64,000 bases of DNA from CANMIH01 sp049116335 (GTDB lineage: Bacteria; Pseudomonadota; Alphaproteobacteria; Rhodobacterales; Rhodobacteraceae): positions 24,819 through 88,818 of the forward strand of contig JAGDYZ010000002.1 of the NCBI GenBank assembly GCA_049116335.1. Direction: 5' to 3'. How positions within the stretch are numbered: the first letter of the stretch is position 1; every line of letters starts with the position of its first letter. Below, piece by piece: positions 55,060 to 63,423 of this stretch. The translations under genes and the position numbers were made by a program. The notes below the pieces were generated by a model, which worked only from the letters and a program-made list of their open reading frames with translations, was not told where the DNA came from and did no database searches.

Positions 55060-55866
55060 ATGACACAGCAAACCGACCCATCGACTTACCAGTCGCTTGC
55101 AATCGAAGTGAAAGACAACGGCGTTTATGTCGTCACCCTGAACCGCCCAACCAAGCGCAATGCGCTAGACGTCGCGACCATTGAAGAGCTTGTGCGCTTC
55201 TTCAGCCATGCCCAGCAAGAGGGTGTCAAAGCCGTAGTTCTGGCCGGCGCGGGTGATCATTTCTGTGCCGGGCTCGATCTGGTTGAACATTGGAAAGCGG
55301 ACCGGAGCCCGGCGGACTTTATGCACGTCTGCCTGCGCTGGCACGAAGCCTTCAACAAAATGGAATATGGCGGCGTCCCAATCATCGCAGCACTGCAAGG
55401 CGCGGTTGTAGGTGGCGGCCTCGAGCTGGCCAGTGGCGCCCACATTCGGGTGATGGATCAATCCACATATTTCGCTCTGCCCGAAGGGCAGCGGGGCATC
55501 TTTACCGGGGGTGGCGCAACAATTCGCGTGTCGGACATGATTGGCAAATACCGCATGATCGACATGATCCTGACCGGTCGTGTGTATCAGGGGCAAGAGG
55601 CGGTTGACCTTGGCCTGGCACAATACATCACTGAGGGTAACAGCATGGACAAGGCGATGGAGCTGGCGGATAAAGTGGCGCAAAACCTGCCTCTTACCAA
55701 CTTTGCGATCTGTTCGGCGATCAGCCATATGAACAATATGTCGGGCATGGATGCGGCCTATGCCGAAGCGGTGGTTGGCGGTCTGGTCAATACCCAACCC
55801 GCAGCGCGCGAACGCCTCGAGGCCTTTGCCAACAAAACCGCTGCCCGCGTTCGCCCTAATAGCTGA
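55060..55866 (+). CDS. dmdD: Methylthioacryloyl-CoA hydratase DmdD-like crotonase
   Basis: The 268-residue crotonase-fold protein has RPTKRNALD near 30, AGAGDHFCAGLDL near 63 and the two catalytic glutamates Glu122 (GGGLELAS) and Glu142 (LPEGQRG), 20 residues apart as in known DmdD (Glu121 and Glu141). DmdD hydrates methylthioacryloyl-CoA and releases methanethiol, acetaldehyde, CO2 and CoA. Length (267-268 residues) and position after the dmdC-like gene support the name. General enoyl-CoA hydratases share these residues, so substrate is inferred. AGAGG precedes the ATG. Confidence 0.78.
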   Translation: MTQQTDPSTYQSLAIEVKDNGVYVVTLNRPTKRNALDVATIEELVRFFSHAQQEGVKAVVLAGAGDHFCAGLDLVEHWKADRSPADFMHVCLRWHEAFNKMEYGGVPIIAALQGAVVGGGLELASGAHIRVMDQSTYFALPEGQRGIFTGGGATIRVSDMIGKYRMIDMILTGRVYQGQEAVDLGLAQYITEGNSMDKAMELADKVAQNLPLTNFAICSAISHMNNMSGMDAAYAEAVVGGLVNTQPAARERLEAFANKTAARVRPNS

Positions 55867-55906
55867 CAGCCGCCGCGCTGATAAGCGGTATGACAAAAGT
55901 CTCAGA

Positions 55907-55934
55907 CTCTGGGGTATCAATTGGTACTCCAGAG
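55907..55934. promoter_or_regulatory. 28-bp imperfect dyad upstream of xsc
   Basis: Arms CTCTGGGGTATC and GGTACTCCAGAG match in 10 of 12 paired positions around a central AATT. It lies in the 232-bp gap between dmdD and xsc, 165 bases before the xsc ATG, and has no T-run, so an operator is more likely than a terminator. The rest of the gap shows no gene. Confidence 0.5.
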
Positions 55935-56098
55935 CCCTTGTGTTGGGGACGCGAAAAGTACGGGTCAATCTGGCGCAAAAAAATATGTTCGCAAGTGGCA
56001 CGACAGATCTTTGATACTGGCTATACCCATGTGTCAAAATGCCTATAAGCAGCTGAAAAACCGCTTGGTTTCCTCCTCCTTAAATATGGAATGATCCT

Positions 56099-57874
56099 AT
56101 GAAAATGACCACCGAAGAAGCCTTTGTGAAGGTGCTGCAGCGTCACGGGATTCAGCATGCGTTTGGGATTATTGGGTCGGCGATGATGCCGATTTCGGAT
56201 TTGTTCCCGAAGGCCGGGATCAATTTCTGGGACTGCGCCCATGAGGGCTCGGGCGGCTTTATGGCGGATGGCTACACCCGCGCCACCGGCAAGATGTCGA
56301 TGATGATCGCGCAGAACGGCCCTGGTATCACCAACTTTGTGACCGCCGTGAAAACCGCCTACTGGAACCACACGCCGCTGTTGCTGGTGACGCCTCAGGC
56401 CGCCAACAAAACCATTGGTCAGGGCGGGTTCCAGGAGATGGAACAGATGCGCATGTTTGCGGATTGCGTCGCCTATCAGGAAGAGGTGCGTGACCCCAGC
56501 CGCGTGGCCGAAGTGCTCAACCGGGTGATCATGAATGCCAAACGCGCCAGCGCTCCGGCGCAGCTGAACATCCCGCGCGACATGTGGACCCAGATCGTTG
56601 ACATCGAGATCCCGGCGATTGTTGAGTTTGAGCGTCCCTCGGGCGGCGAAACCGCGGTTGCGGATGCGGCGGCGCTGCTGTCGAATGCCAAAAACCCGGT
56701 GATCCTGAACGGCGCCGGTGTGGTGCTGTCGCAGGGCGGTATTGAGGCCTCAAAAGATCTGGCCGAGCGTCTCGATGCGCCGGTCTGCGTCGGCTATCAG
56801 CACAATGACGCTTTCCCGGGCAACCACCCGCTGTTTGCCGGTCCGCTGGGCTACAATGGCTCAAAAGCGGGCATGGAACTGATCCAAGAGGCCGACGTGG
56901 TGCTCTGCCTTGGCACCCGTCTGAACCCCTTCTCGACCCTGCCGGGCTATGGCATGGAATACTGGCCTGCGGATGCGAAAATCATTCAGGTCGACATCAA
57001 CCCCGATCGCATTGGCCTGACCAAAAAGGTTTCGGTTGGCATCGTCGGCGATGCGGCGAAAGTGGCCAAGGGTATCCTGGGTCAGCTCTCGGGCACCGCA
57101 GGAGACGAAGGGCGTCAGGCGCGCAAAGACACCATCGCGCAGAAGAAATCGGCCTGGGCCCAGCAGCTCTCCAGCATGACCCACGAAGACGACGATCCGG
57201 GCACCACCTGGAACGAGCGTGCCCGCGCCGACAAGCCTGAGTGGATGAGCCCGCGTATGGCCTGGCGTGCGATCCAGTCGGCGCTGCCGGTTGAGGCGAT
57301 CATCAGCTCGGACATCGGCAACAACTGTGCCATCGGTAATGCTTATCCCTCCTTCGAGGAAGGGCGCAAATATCTGGCGCCGGGTCTGTTTGGCCCCTGT
57401 GGTTATGGTCTGCCGGCGGTTGTTGGTGCCAAGATTGGCCAGCCGGATGTGCCGGTTGTGGGCTTCTCTGGCGATGGCGCCTTTGGCATCGCGGTGAACG
57501 AGCTGACGGCGATTGGGCGCGGCGAATGGCCTGCGATCACCCATGTTGTGTTCCGCAACTATCAGTGGGGTGCGGAAAAGCGCAACTCGACCCTGTGGTT
57601 TGACGACAACTTCGTCGGCACCGAGCTGGATGAACAGGTCTCCTACGCGGGCATCGCATCCGCCTGTGGTCTGAAAGGGGTGATTGCCTGCACCATGGAC
57701 GAGCTCACCGCCGCGCTGGCGCAGGCAGTGGAAGATCAGAAAAACGGCATCACCACCCTGATCGAAGCCATGATCAACCAGGAACTGGGCGAACCCTTCC
57801 GCCGCGACGCCATGAAAAAACCCGTCGCCGTCGCAGGCATCAACGCCGACGACATGGCTGAGCAGCAGGTCTGA
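56099..57874 (+). CDS. xsc: Sulfoacetaldehyde acetyltransferase Xsc
   Basis: The 591-residue thiamine-diphosphate enzyme has Glu49 in CAHEGSGG for cofactor activation, GPGITNFVTAVKTAYWNHTPLLLVTPQ, and the ThDP/Mg motif GDGAFGIAVNELTAIGRGEWP ending in NYQWGAEKRN. The MEQMRMFADCVAYQEEVRDP stretch and overall length are those of Xsc, which converts sulfoacetaldehyde and phosphate to acetyl phosphate and sulfite during taurine and other C2-sulfonate breakdown. The usual partners tpa, tauABC and pta are not nearby; an exporter of the YeiH family follows instead, which could export the sulfite or its oxidation product. Codon use is strongly biased to CTG and GCG, suggesting high expression. Confidence 0.95.
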   Translation: MKMTTEEAFVKVLQRHGIQHAFGIIGSAMMPISDLFPKAGINFWDCAHEGSGGFMADGYTRATGKMSMMIAQNGPGITNFVTAVKTAYWNHTPLLLVTPQAANKTIGQGGFQEMEQMRMFADCVAYQEEVRDPSRVAEVLNRVIMNAKRASAPAQLNIPRDMWTQIVDIEIPAIVEFERPSGGETAVADAAALLSNAKNPVILNGAGVVLSQGGIEASKDLAERLDAPVCVGYQHNDAFPGNHPLFAGPLGYNGSKAGMELIQEADVVLCLGTRLNPFSTLPGYGMEYWPADAKIIQVDINPDRIGLTKKVSVGIVGDAAKVAKGILGQLSGTAGDEGRQARKDTIAQKKSAWAQQLSSMTHEDDDPGTTWNERARADKPEWMSPRMAWRAIQSALPVEAIISSDIGNNCAIGNAYPSFEEGRKYLAPGLFGPCGYGLPAVVGAKIGQPDVPVVGFSGDGAFGIAVNELTAIGRGEWPAITHVVFRNYQWGAEKRNSTLWFDDNFVGTELDEQVSYAGIASACGLKGVIACTMDELTAALAQAVEDQKNGITTLIEAMINQELGEPFRRDAMKKPVAVAGINADDMAEQQV

Positions 57875-57884
57875 ACAAATTTGG

Positions 57885-57907
57885 CCAATGGCGCGTTGTG
57901 CCATTGG
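57885..57907 (+). terminator. Hairpin after xsc
   Basis: CCAATGGC and GCCATTGG form a perfect 8-bp stem with a 7-base loop, ten bases after the xsc stop. No T-run follows, so it may be a weak terminator or stability element between xsc and the exporter gene. Confidence 0.4.
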
Positions 57908-57970
57908 TCGCTTCAGACGCTTTAAAGGTTAAGTGCCTTACAAAAAGCGCCTTTTCTAAGACGAGTTCGA

Positions 57971-58999
57971 ATGACATCCATGATTTCAATGCCCAATCTT
58001 TCCGGCCTGCCCCAGTTCTTGCGCACCAACGGACAGGGGTTTCTTGTCTCAGTTGTGGTTGCCGTAGCCGCGCAGTTTCTGTCTGAGCATTATGGTGCCC
58101 CTGCGATGTTGATGGCCCTTCTACTGGGCATCGCCTTTCACTTTCTGAGTGAAGAGGGCAAGTGCCGTGCGGGCATCGAGTTCACTGCACGCTCAGTCTT
58201 GCGTCTGGGTGTTGCCCTATTGGGGGCACGTATCAGTGTCGAGCTCATGGTTGGCCTCGGGGCTGAATTGATCGCCGTCGTCATCGGAGGTGTGCTGGCA
58301 ACAATTGCCTTTGGCCTTCTGGGCGCGCGGTTGCTGGGGAGGGGCTGGCGCTTTGGTCTGCTAACCGGTGGTTCGGTTGCGATCTGCGGAGCCTCTGCCG
58401 CCATGGCAATTTCCGCTGTTCTGCCAAAGAACGAACAATCCGAGCGCAACCTGATTTTCACCGTTCTTAGTGTCACGGTCCTCTCAACCCTCGCGATGAT
58501 CGTTTACCCAATCCTCACCGAAACCTTTGACTTTAATGACGAAGTTTCGGGGGTATTCTTGGGCGGCACAATTCATGACGTGGCCCAAGTTGTGGGAGCA
58601 GGATTTTCGGTTTCCAATGAAACCGGTGAGGTCGCCACATTGGTCAAGCTTATCCGAGTTGCGATGCTTGCCCCGGTTGTCTTGGTGATTTCGTTGTGTG
58701 TTCGACAGTTTTCGGATCAGCAGGCCGAAGGCAAACGCCCACCGATCCTTCCCATGTTTGTTGTCGGGTTTCTGATCTTTGCGGCGCTCAACTCTTTTGG
58801 ACTTATACCTCAGGCGGTGATTGAGCTTATGAGCAGCACAAGCCGTTGGGCCCTGCTTATCTCAATTGCGGCGGTGGGTATGAAAACCTCACTGAAGCGC
58901 ATTCTGGATGTGGGTGGACAGGCCATCATTCTCATCGTTGCCGAGACGGTGTTTGTGGCTTTGTTTGTGTTGGTCGGCGTTCTGTTGTTGGGTCACTGA
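57971..58999 (+). CDS. YeiH-family putative sulfate/sulfite exporter
   Basis: The 342-residue inner-membrane protein has about ten hydrophobic helices with the UPF0324/YeiH motifs: CRAGIEFTARSVLRLGVALLGARIS, GLLTGGSVAICGASAAMAI and FLGGTIHDVAQVVGAGFS. Members are thought to export sulfate or other anions. Placed 97 bases after xsc on the same strand, it is a good candidate for export of the sulfite (or sulfate) released from sulfonates, although other proteins are known to do this in related organisms. The substrate is inferred. Confidence 0.85.
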   Translation: MTSMISMPNLSGLPQFLRTNGQGFLVSVVVAVAAQFLSEHYGAPAMLMALLLGIAFHFLSEEGKCRAGIEFTARSVLRLGVALLGARISVELMVGLGAELIAVVIGGVLATIAFGLLGARLLGRGWRFGLLTGGSVAICGASAAMAISAVLPKNEQSERNLIFTVLSVTVLSTLAMIVYPILTETFDFNDEVSGVFLGGTIHDVAQVVGAGFSVSNETGEVATLVKLIRVAMLAPVVLVISLCVRQFSDQQAEGKRPPILPMFVVGFLIFAALNSFGLIPQAVIELMSSTSRWALLISIAAVGMKTSLKRILDVGGQAIILIVAETVFVALFVLVGVLLLGH

Positions 59000-59011
59000 C
59001 CCAACTGGGCT

Positions 59012-59314
59012 TCATGGAGATGTGACGGACTTAGGAAGCGGCAGGCATCCCGGTAATCCAGCCGGAAGAACAAGCCATGCCCCGTGTTGGTAAAGGGACA
59101 TGGCAAACTGCGGCGTGGTCGATTTCAAGGTGATGCTCACTGAGGATGAACCAATCAGCGCAACCTCATTTGGTAGCTCTTCGACAAACCCTTCTTTTGG
59201 GAAGACAACAACATAGGCTGGCGCCGCGTCTGAAAACACGGCCACCACGAGCAAAACGCTGATCCACCCCAAGCCCAACAGTGGAAGCGCGCAAAGCAGT
59301 GATTTAATAGTCAT
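59012..59314 (-). CDS. Small exported or membrane-anchored protein of unknown function
   Basis: The 100-residue protein starts with a hydrophobic stretch (LLCALPLLGLGWISVLLVVAVF, residues about 6-27) that is either a signal anchor or signal peptide, followed by a short hydrophilic domain (PKEGFVEELPNEVALIG). No family is recognised. It overlaps the preceding gene by 11 bases and is the last of four overlapping genes, so it probably functions with them at the membrane. Convergent with the YeiH-family gene. Confidence 0.7.
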   Translation of the reverse strand: MTIKSLLCALPLLGLGWISVLLVVAVFSDAAPAYVVVFPKEGFVEELPNEVALIGSSSVSITLKSTTPQFAMSLYQHGAWLVLPAGLPGCLPLPKSVTSP

Positions 59315-60356
59315 GGATGTGCTCTAGCCGCAGCGGGCTATCCTGTATCGCCCGCAATCGAACGGCCAGATCAGCTACGGGTACTCTGATCAAATGACGA
59401 TGATCCCCAAACCCTTGTCGCGCGCGGCTATAGAGTGCATCAGCAACCGTTGGATCTTCCGACAGAGCTGTAAACATGATTTCGTCATTCCCGGCGATTT
59501 CGACTATGTCCCATCCGTCAGTCGCCATCTCCACAAGAAGGTGGGTCAGTTCGCGATAGCGTGGGGCGTCAATCTCTGTTCCTTCCGGTCGCTCCTGAAC
59601 AATCCGGACGCCGTCATATGCGCCTAATGTGGACTGACCCCCGCCGTTGACGATCATGCGCAGTGTCAGTTCATCCGCTCCAACCTGCGCGACGGCCTGG
59701 GCGATCACATCTGCATAAACAGCCTTTGCACGATATTCCAACCCCAGAGCGATCCGCCGCTCAGTGTCTCTGAACACGTCACTGGCTTGCGTGTTCAGAT
59801 CCTGTACATCCCGCGTGAAAGGCCATTTGTACCACGGCGTTTGCTGAAGGAAATTAGCATAGTCGGCCGCCTGAGTGGCGGAAAGCTCATCCAAAGGCGT
59901 GCGGTTCCTCCCGCGTAGCATGGTGGCGATCCTGCCAATGGTTTCTTCATAGGCCGCTTTCAAGGCGAGTTCGGCGGTAAAGCTTACACCAATCACATAG
60001 ACCATTTGTTTGGTCCCGCCGTCCACCTCGCCGTGTATGGAAGCCGCGTTGGTCAAAGCACAAAGCGAGCCCCAAAATCCTGAGATGCCACGCATGAACC
60101 CGTAGTCATGGGGGTCGCCTGTGCGTAGCACTTCGGCATAATCCTCATAGGCATGCACGATATGCCATTCCGGATAGGTCATAAGGGTGCGGGTTTCCGG
60201 GCGATGATGGTCGGGTCCAATCACTGCCTCGTAAGGCTTAGCCGCCGCGGTGCCCTGACACATGGTTTCGACATAGATCACCGGCGCACCCAACCCGATA
60301 CACACCAGCAGCACCATCAGGACCAGCCGCCGAACCCACCGACCTAGGCGTCTCAT
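59304..60356 (-). CDS. Membrane-anchored protein of unknown function
   Basis: The 350-residue protein has an N-terminal signal-anchor helix (VRRLVLMVLLVCIGLGAPVIY, residues about 8-29), then a soluble domain of about 320 residues that is likely periplasmic. Noticeable conserved-looking blocks are RTLMTYPEWHIVHAYEDYAEVL, GFWGSLCALTNAA and TPWYKWPFTRD, rich in Trp, Tyr and His. No domain is recognised. Start and stop overlap neighbours by 4 and 11 bases, so it is co-translated with the oxidase operon. Confidence 0.75.
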   Translation of the reverse strand: MRRLGRWVRRLVLMVLLVCIGLGAPVIYVETMCQGTAAAKPYEAVIGPDHHRPETRTLMTYPEWHIVHAYEDYAEVLRTGDPHDYGFMRGISGFWGSLCALTNAASIHGEVDGGTKQMVYVIGVSFTAELALKAAYEETIGRIATMLRGRNRTPLDELSATQAADYANFLQQTPWYKWPFTRDVQDLNTQASDVFRDTERRIALGLEYRAKAVYADVIAQAVAQVGADELTLRMIVNGGGQSTLGAYDGVRIVQERPEGTEIDAPRYRELTHLLVEMATDGWDIVEIAGNDEIMFTALSEDPTVADALYSRARQGFGDHRHLIRVPVADLAVRLRAIQDSPLRLEHIHDY

Positions 60357-60763
60357 TCGGGCTCACCCAGATTGCGCACACCGGCCCATGCCGCCACACC
60401 ACCCAATGCAAGATGAGGAAGATTTGCCAGAAACCGCGGCACTGAAAAATCGAAACCAGCGGAGGCATTGGTAAAGATCCCAAGATCCAAATAGCCATAG
60501 CCTGTAAAGAACCCAAAAATCCCATCCCCGAGATAGGCAAACCCAAACAAAATCAGGAATGTGCGCGCGGCACGGTGAGAAATCAATCCAGCAATCAAGG
60601 CCCAGAGCGCCGAGGCCACGTGCAGGGCGTCATCAAAGATATCAAGAGCGAAGATCCCAAAAGCCAGACCATCTTCGTCGGTCAGGCCGGGAATATAGTT
60701 CAGCGACGCGGCAATCATCAGAGCTATGAAATACCCAAACGTTAGTTTTTGCAGCAGTGTCAT
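60353..60763 (-). CDS. Four-helix membrane protein (DUF4383-like)
   Basis: The 136-residue protein has four predicted membrane helices (residues about 5-25, 33-56, 65-87 and 108-128) with acidic residues DIFDDALH between the second pair and PHLALGGVAAWAG in the last. It resembles DUF4383-type proteins of unknown role. The ATG at 60763 overlaps the oxidase stop by four bases. Could be a quinone- or cofactor-interacting membrane partner of the exported oxidase. Confidence 0.75.
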   Translation of the reverse strand: MTLLQKLTFGYFIALMIAASLNYIPGLTDEDGLAFGIFALDIFDDALHVASALWALIAGLISHRAARTFLILFGFAYLGDGIFGFFTGYGYLDLGIFTNASAGFDFSVPRFLANLPHLALGGVAAWAGVRNLGEPE

Positions 60764-62247
60764 AGCGCCCCCAAATAACTGTCCCAAAGATTATTGCGCA
60801 ACACCAGCTGCGGATCCAGTTCCCGCTTGGCGCGCGCAAAGGCTTCAGCGGTAGGATAGGCCGTTGTGAGCTGATCAATGGTCGCATGGGGGCGATATGG
60901 CAGATAGTAAGCCCCGCCAATATCGACGATACGAGCAATCAGGTCCCGCGTCATACGTGCCATGTCCGCTTCGCCCCGTTTCGTGAGTTCCTGACTAAAG
61001 GACATCACAGCCGCAATCCGCGGTTCAGTTGCATAGGCCAAAGTGCTCTGATTGTCCTGAGCAACATAGCGCAGGGTGACATTCAGAAACTCCTGAAACG
61101 AAGCCGGGATCACCTCACGACAGACCTTCAGAAAAGCGTCATACGCGTCAAATCCAACGAAATATTCATGCAGGATATCAACCCGGTCTGGGTTGCGATC
61201 ATCCAGCGTCACCACCGGTTCATTGATCAATGAATTGCGCGTGGCGGCACCTGATCCAATTGCAGGCCCCAAGCGGGTTTCATTCCACCAGCGAAAGGAT
61301 TTGAGGGCCTCGTTCCCAAGTTGCGCCCGGTAAATCCGGCTGGCGACATGCGCCATCCATCCCGAGCCAGCGGCCAGCGGCAAATCACTTTGATCTTCGG
61401 TCTCGCGATAGGTCACCAAAAGTGCCTTTTCAAAAAACCGCGCTCGTTCAACGTTCAAGCGACCATAGGCCATTGTGACTTGGGGATCGTTCAGAGCCTG
61501 CTGAAACGCACCGGAAAAATCAGAGGCCTCCATCACCTCAAAGTTCGGGGTCAAGCGGCTGTTCTGAACCATCTCGACCTCCATATCGACGATGATCCCA
61601 ATCAGACCATAGCCTCCCATCGCGAGATTAAAGAGATCCGTATTCTCGGATGGCGAACAGGTCGCCACCTCACCATCTGGCAGGATCATGCGCAGTGATC
61701 TGACGCTTGCTCCCATCGGGCCAAAAGGCACCGGCCAGCCATGAGCATTCACGGAAAATGTGGCTGCCACACCGAAATCATTGTTGGATTGCATCACCTT
61801 GGGTGACCATCCCGCCGGATCGAGTTTGGAGATCACCTGAGACCAACGCGCACCTGCATGTACGTGATATGTTTGTGCCTCAGTATCGAGCTCGATGGCC
61901 CCATTGTCGAAAGTGATGGCGGTGCCATCACGTGGGATGGCCTGCCCCCCCATCGAATGACGCGCTGCGCCAACATTTACTGGCCGCCCTTCAGAACGGG
62001 CCTGGGCCAATTCTTGGCGGATCATTGCAATCAACGTGTCGCTGGCGTCGTCTTTGACAATGAGGTGTTTGTGTATGGGTGTCTGGGACAATTCACTGGC
62101 ATCGTTGAGCACGGATGCGCCAGCTACGCCTCCCAGACGCGTTGTGCCATCAAGACTGGGCAAAGCGGGGCTTAAACCTTTGGTCAGAGCCCATCCAACA
62201 GTTCCGCCCGCGCCCAACAGCGCCGCCCGTCTCGTGAGTGTCGACAC
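60760..62247 (-). CDS. Tat-exported FAD-binding oxidase (aldonolactone oxidase/VAO type)
   Basis: The 495-residue protein begins with a twin-arginine signal (Arg6-Arg7, TRRAALLGAGGTVG), so it is exported folded. FAD_binding_4 motifs follow: NVGAARHSMGGQAIPRDGTAITFDNG, whose His is at the usual flavin-linkage place, and GYGLIGIIVDMEVEMV. The C-terminal part (YLPYRPHATIDQL and ELDPQLVLRNNLWDSYL) is of the aldonolactone-oxidase type. The start is GTG 62247 with TGGAGGA six bases upstream; an ATG at 62304 would put a non-signal head before the twin arginine. It is the first gene of a four-gene overlapping operon whose other members are membrane or exported proteins of unknown function. Confidence 0.85.
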   Translation of the reverse strand: MSTLTRRAALLGAGGTVGWALTKGLSPALPSLDGTTRLGGVAGASVLNDASELSQTPIHKHLIVKDDASDTLIAMIRQELAQARSEGRPVNVGAARHSMGGQAIPRDGTAITFDNGAIELDTEAQTYHVHAGARWSQVISKLDPAGWSPKVMQSNNDFGVAATFSVNAHGWPVPFGPMGASVRSLRMILPDGEVATCSPSENTDLFNLAMGGYGLIGIIVDMEVEMVQNSRLTPNFEVMEASDFSGAFQQALNDPQVTMAYGRLNVERARFFEKALLVTYRETEDQSDLPLAAGSGWMAHVASRIYRAQLGNEALKSFRWWNETRLGPAIGSGAATRNSLINEPVVTLDDRNPDRVDILHEYFVGFDAYDAFLKVCREVIPASFQEFLNVTLRYVAQDNQSTLAYATEPRIAAVMSFSQELTKRGEADMARMTRDLIARIVDIGGAYYLPYRPHATIDQLTTAYPTAEAFARAKRELDPQLVLRNNLWDSYLGAL

Positions 62248-62495
62248 GTTTGATCCTCCAAGTAAACACCGTTCTGGTGGCGGCACCGAGCTCCTCGAGC
62301 ACACGCATCACTCATTCGAAGATTGTAGGGCCGGGTAGAAAAAACAAGTTCGTGAATACCTTACCCTTTGCCAGCCACATTTCAGTCAGGCGAGCACCTG
62401 AACCGTCCCTTGTTTGGCCGGAGCTTCAAATCTTGAAAAAGAGGACGGCGCTTGAGCCAGAGGCCCACAACGCCACACAGATTTAGCAAAGCCGA
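62248..62495. other. Gap between the oxidase operon and the PhnD-like gene
   Basis: About 250 bp (306 bp to the PhnD-like ATG) with no gene seen. It must hold divergent promoters; the far part carries the paired inverted repeats described separately. Confidence 0.5.
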
Positions 62496-62538
62496 CATCT
62501 CTCCTACGTGAAGAGATGAAATTCATGCGGATGAATTT
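62496..62538. promoter_or_regulatory. Two adjacent perfect inverted repeats upstream of the PhnD-like gene
   Basis: CATCTCT and AGAGATG flank nine bases at 62496-62518, and AAATTCAT and ATGAATTT flank GCGG at 62519-62538; the two dyads are directly abutting. They end 15 bases before the PhnD-like ATG. Either two operators, or two RNA hairpins that affect translation of the binding protein; a riboswitch cannot be recognised. Confidence 0.55.
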
Positions 62539-62553
62539 GACCCGGAGAGACTT

Positions 62554-63423
62554 ATGAAACTGACATCTCTTACTTTGAGCCTTGGGCTCATCGCTGCATC
62601 CGCCTTCTCAGCCGCCGCCGAGACATGGAAACTGGCCGTGACAGATGTGGAAGGCATGGAACGCCTTCAGATCGAATGGGGGCCGTTCAAAGACGCTCTG
62701 GAAACCGCAACCGGTGACAGCTTTGAGTTTTTCGCCGTCAACTCGCGCACCGCAGCGGCCGAAGCCCTGCGTGCCGAGACCGTTGATTTTGTAGTCTCTG
62801 GTCCGGCGGAATATGTTGTCATCAACAAGCTGACCAAAGCCACGCCGCTGATTGGTCTCGGGCGCCCGGATTACCACTGCGCCATCATCGTACGTGCCGA
62901 CAGCGGCATCAACGTTCCGGCGGATCTGAAAGGCAAGAGGGTCGCTTTTGGGGACATCGGATCGACCTCGAACATGCTGTGCCCCATGCAGGTTCTTGCG
63001 GATCATGGCCTTGATCCGGTGAACGACATCGAAAAAACCCATACGTCGCGCAACATCGCCCATGAGGCCCTGAAGGCGGGTGACGTGGATGCGCTGGGAT
63101 CGAATGCGGGGTCGTGGCTCAATGTCCGCAACAAAGAAACCGACCTGCCCTATGGGTTCTTCAAGATGATCGCGCGGTCAGGCGATCTGCCCAATGATAT
63201 GATCATGGTAGGTGCCCATGTCCCGGGCGAAGCCGCTGACCAGATCAAGACGGCGATCCTTGAGAACAAGGCCGCTGTGATTTCCGGGATCGTGGCGCAT
63301 GAAGAGAACGACAAATATGTCGGCATGGATCTCGTCGCCATCGAAGACAGCGCCTATGACTATGTGCGTTCGATGTATTCCAACGCGGGCTACCCGCAGT
63401 TCGACAATTTCATCGGTGACTGA
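62554..63423 (+). CDS. PhnD-like ABC transporter substrate-binding protein
   Basis: The 289-residue periplasmic protein has a signal peptide ending in SAAAE (about residue 22), then a PhnD-type fold: LAVTDVEGMERLQIEWGPFKDALETATGD, RAETVDFVVSGPAEYVV and KGKRVAFGDIGSTSNMLCP. PhnD proteins bind phosphonates or phosphite, but related proteins bind other anions, and key ligand residues cannot be confirmed by eye. The GTG start of the ATPase gene lies within its last codons. Confidence 0.85.
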   Translation: MKLTSLTLSLGLIAASAFSAAAETWKLAVTDVEGMERLQIEWGPFKDALETATGDSFEFFAVNSRTAAAEALRAETVDFVVSGPAEYVVINKLTKATPLIGLGRPDYHCAIIVRADSGINVPADLKGKRVAFGDIGSTSNMLCPMQVLADHGLDPVNDIEKTHTSRNIAHEALKAGDVDALGSNAGSWLNVRNKETDLPYGFFKMIARSGDLPNDMIMVGAHVPGEAADQIKTAILENKAAVISGIVAHEENDKYVGMDLVAIEDSAYDYVRSMYSNAGYPQFDNFIGD

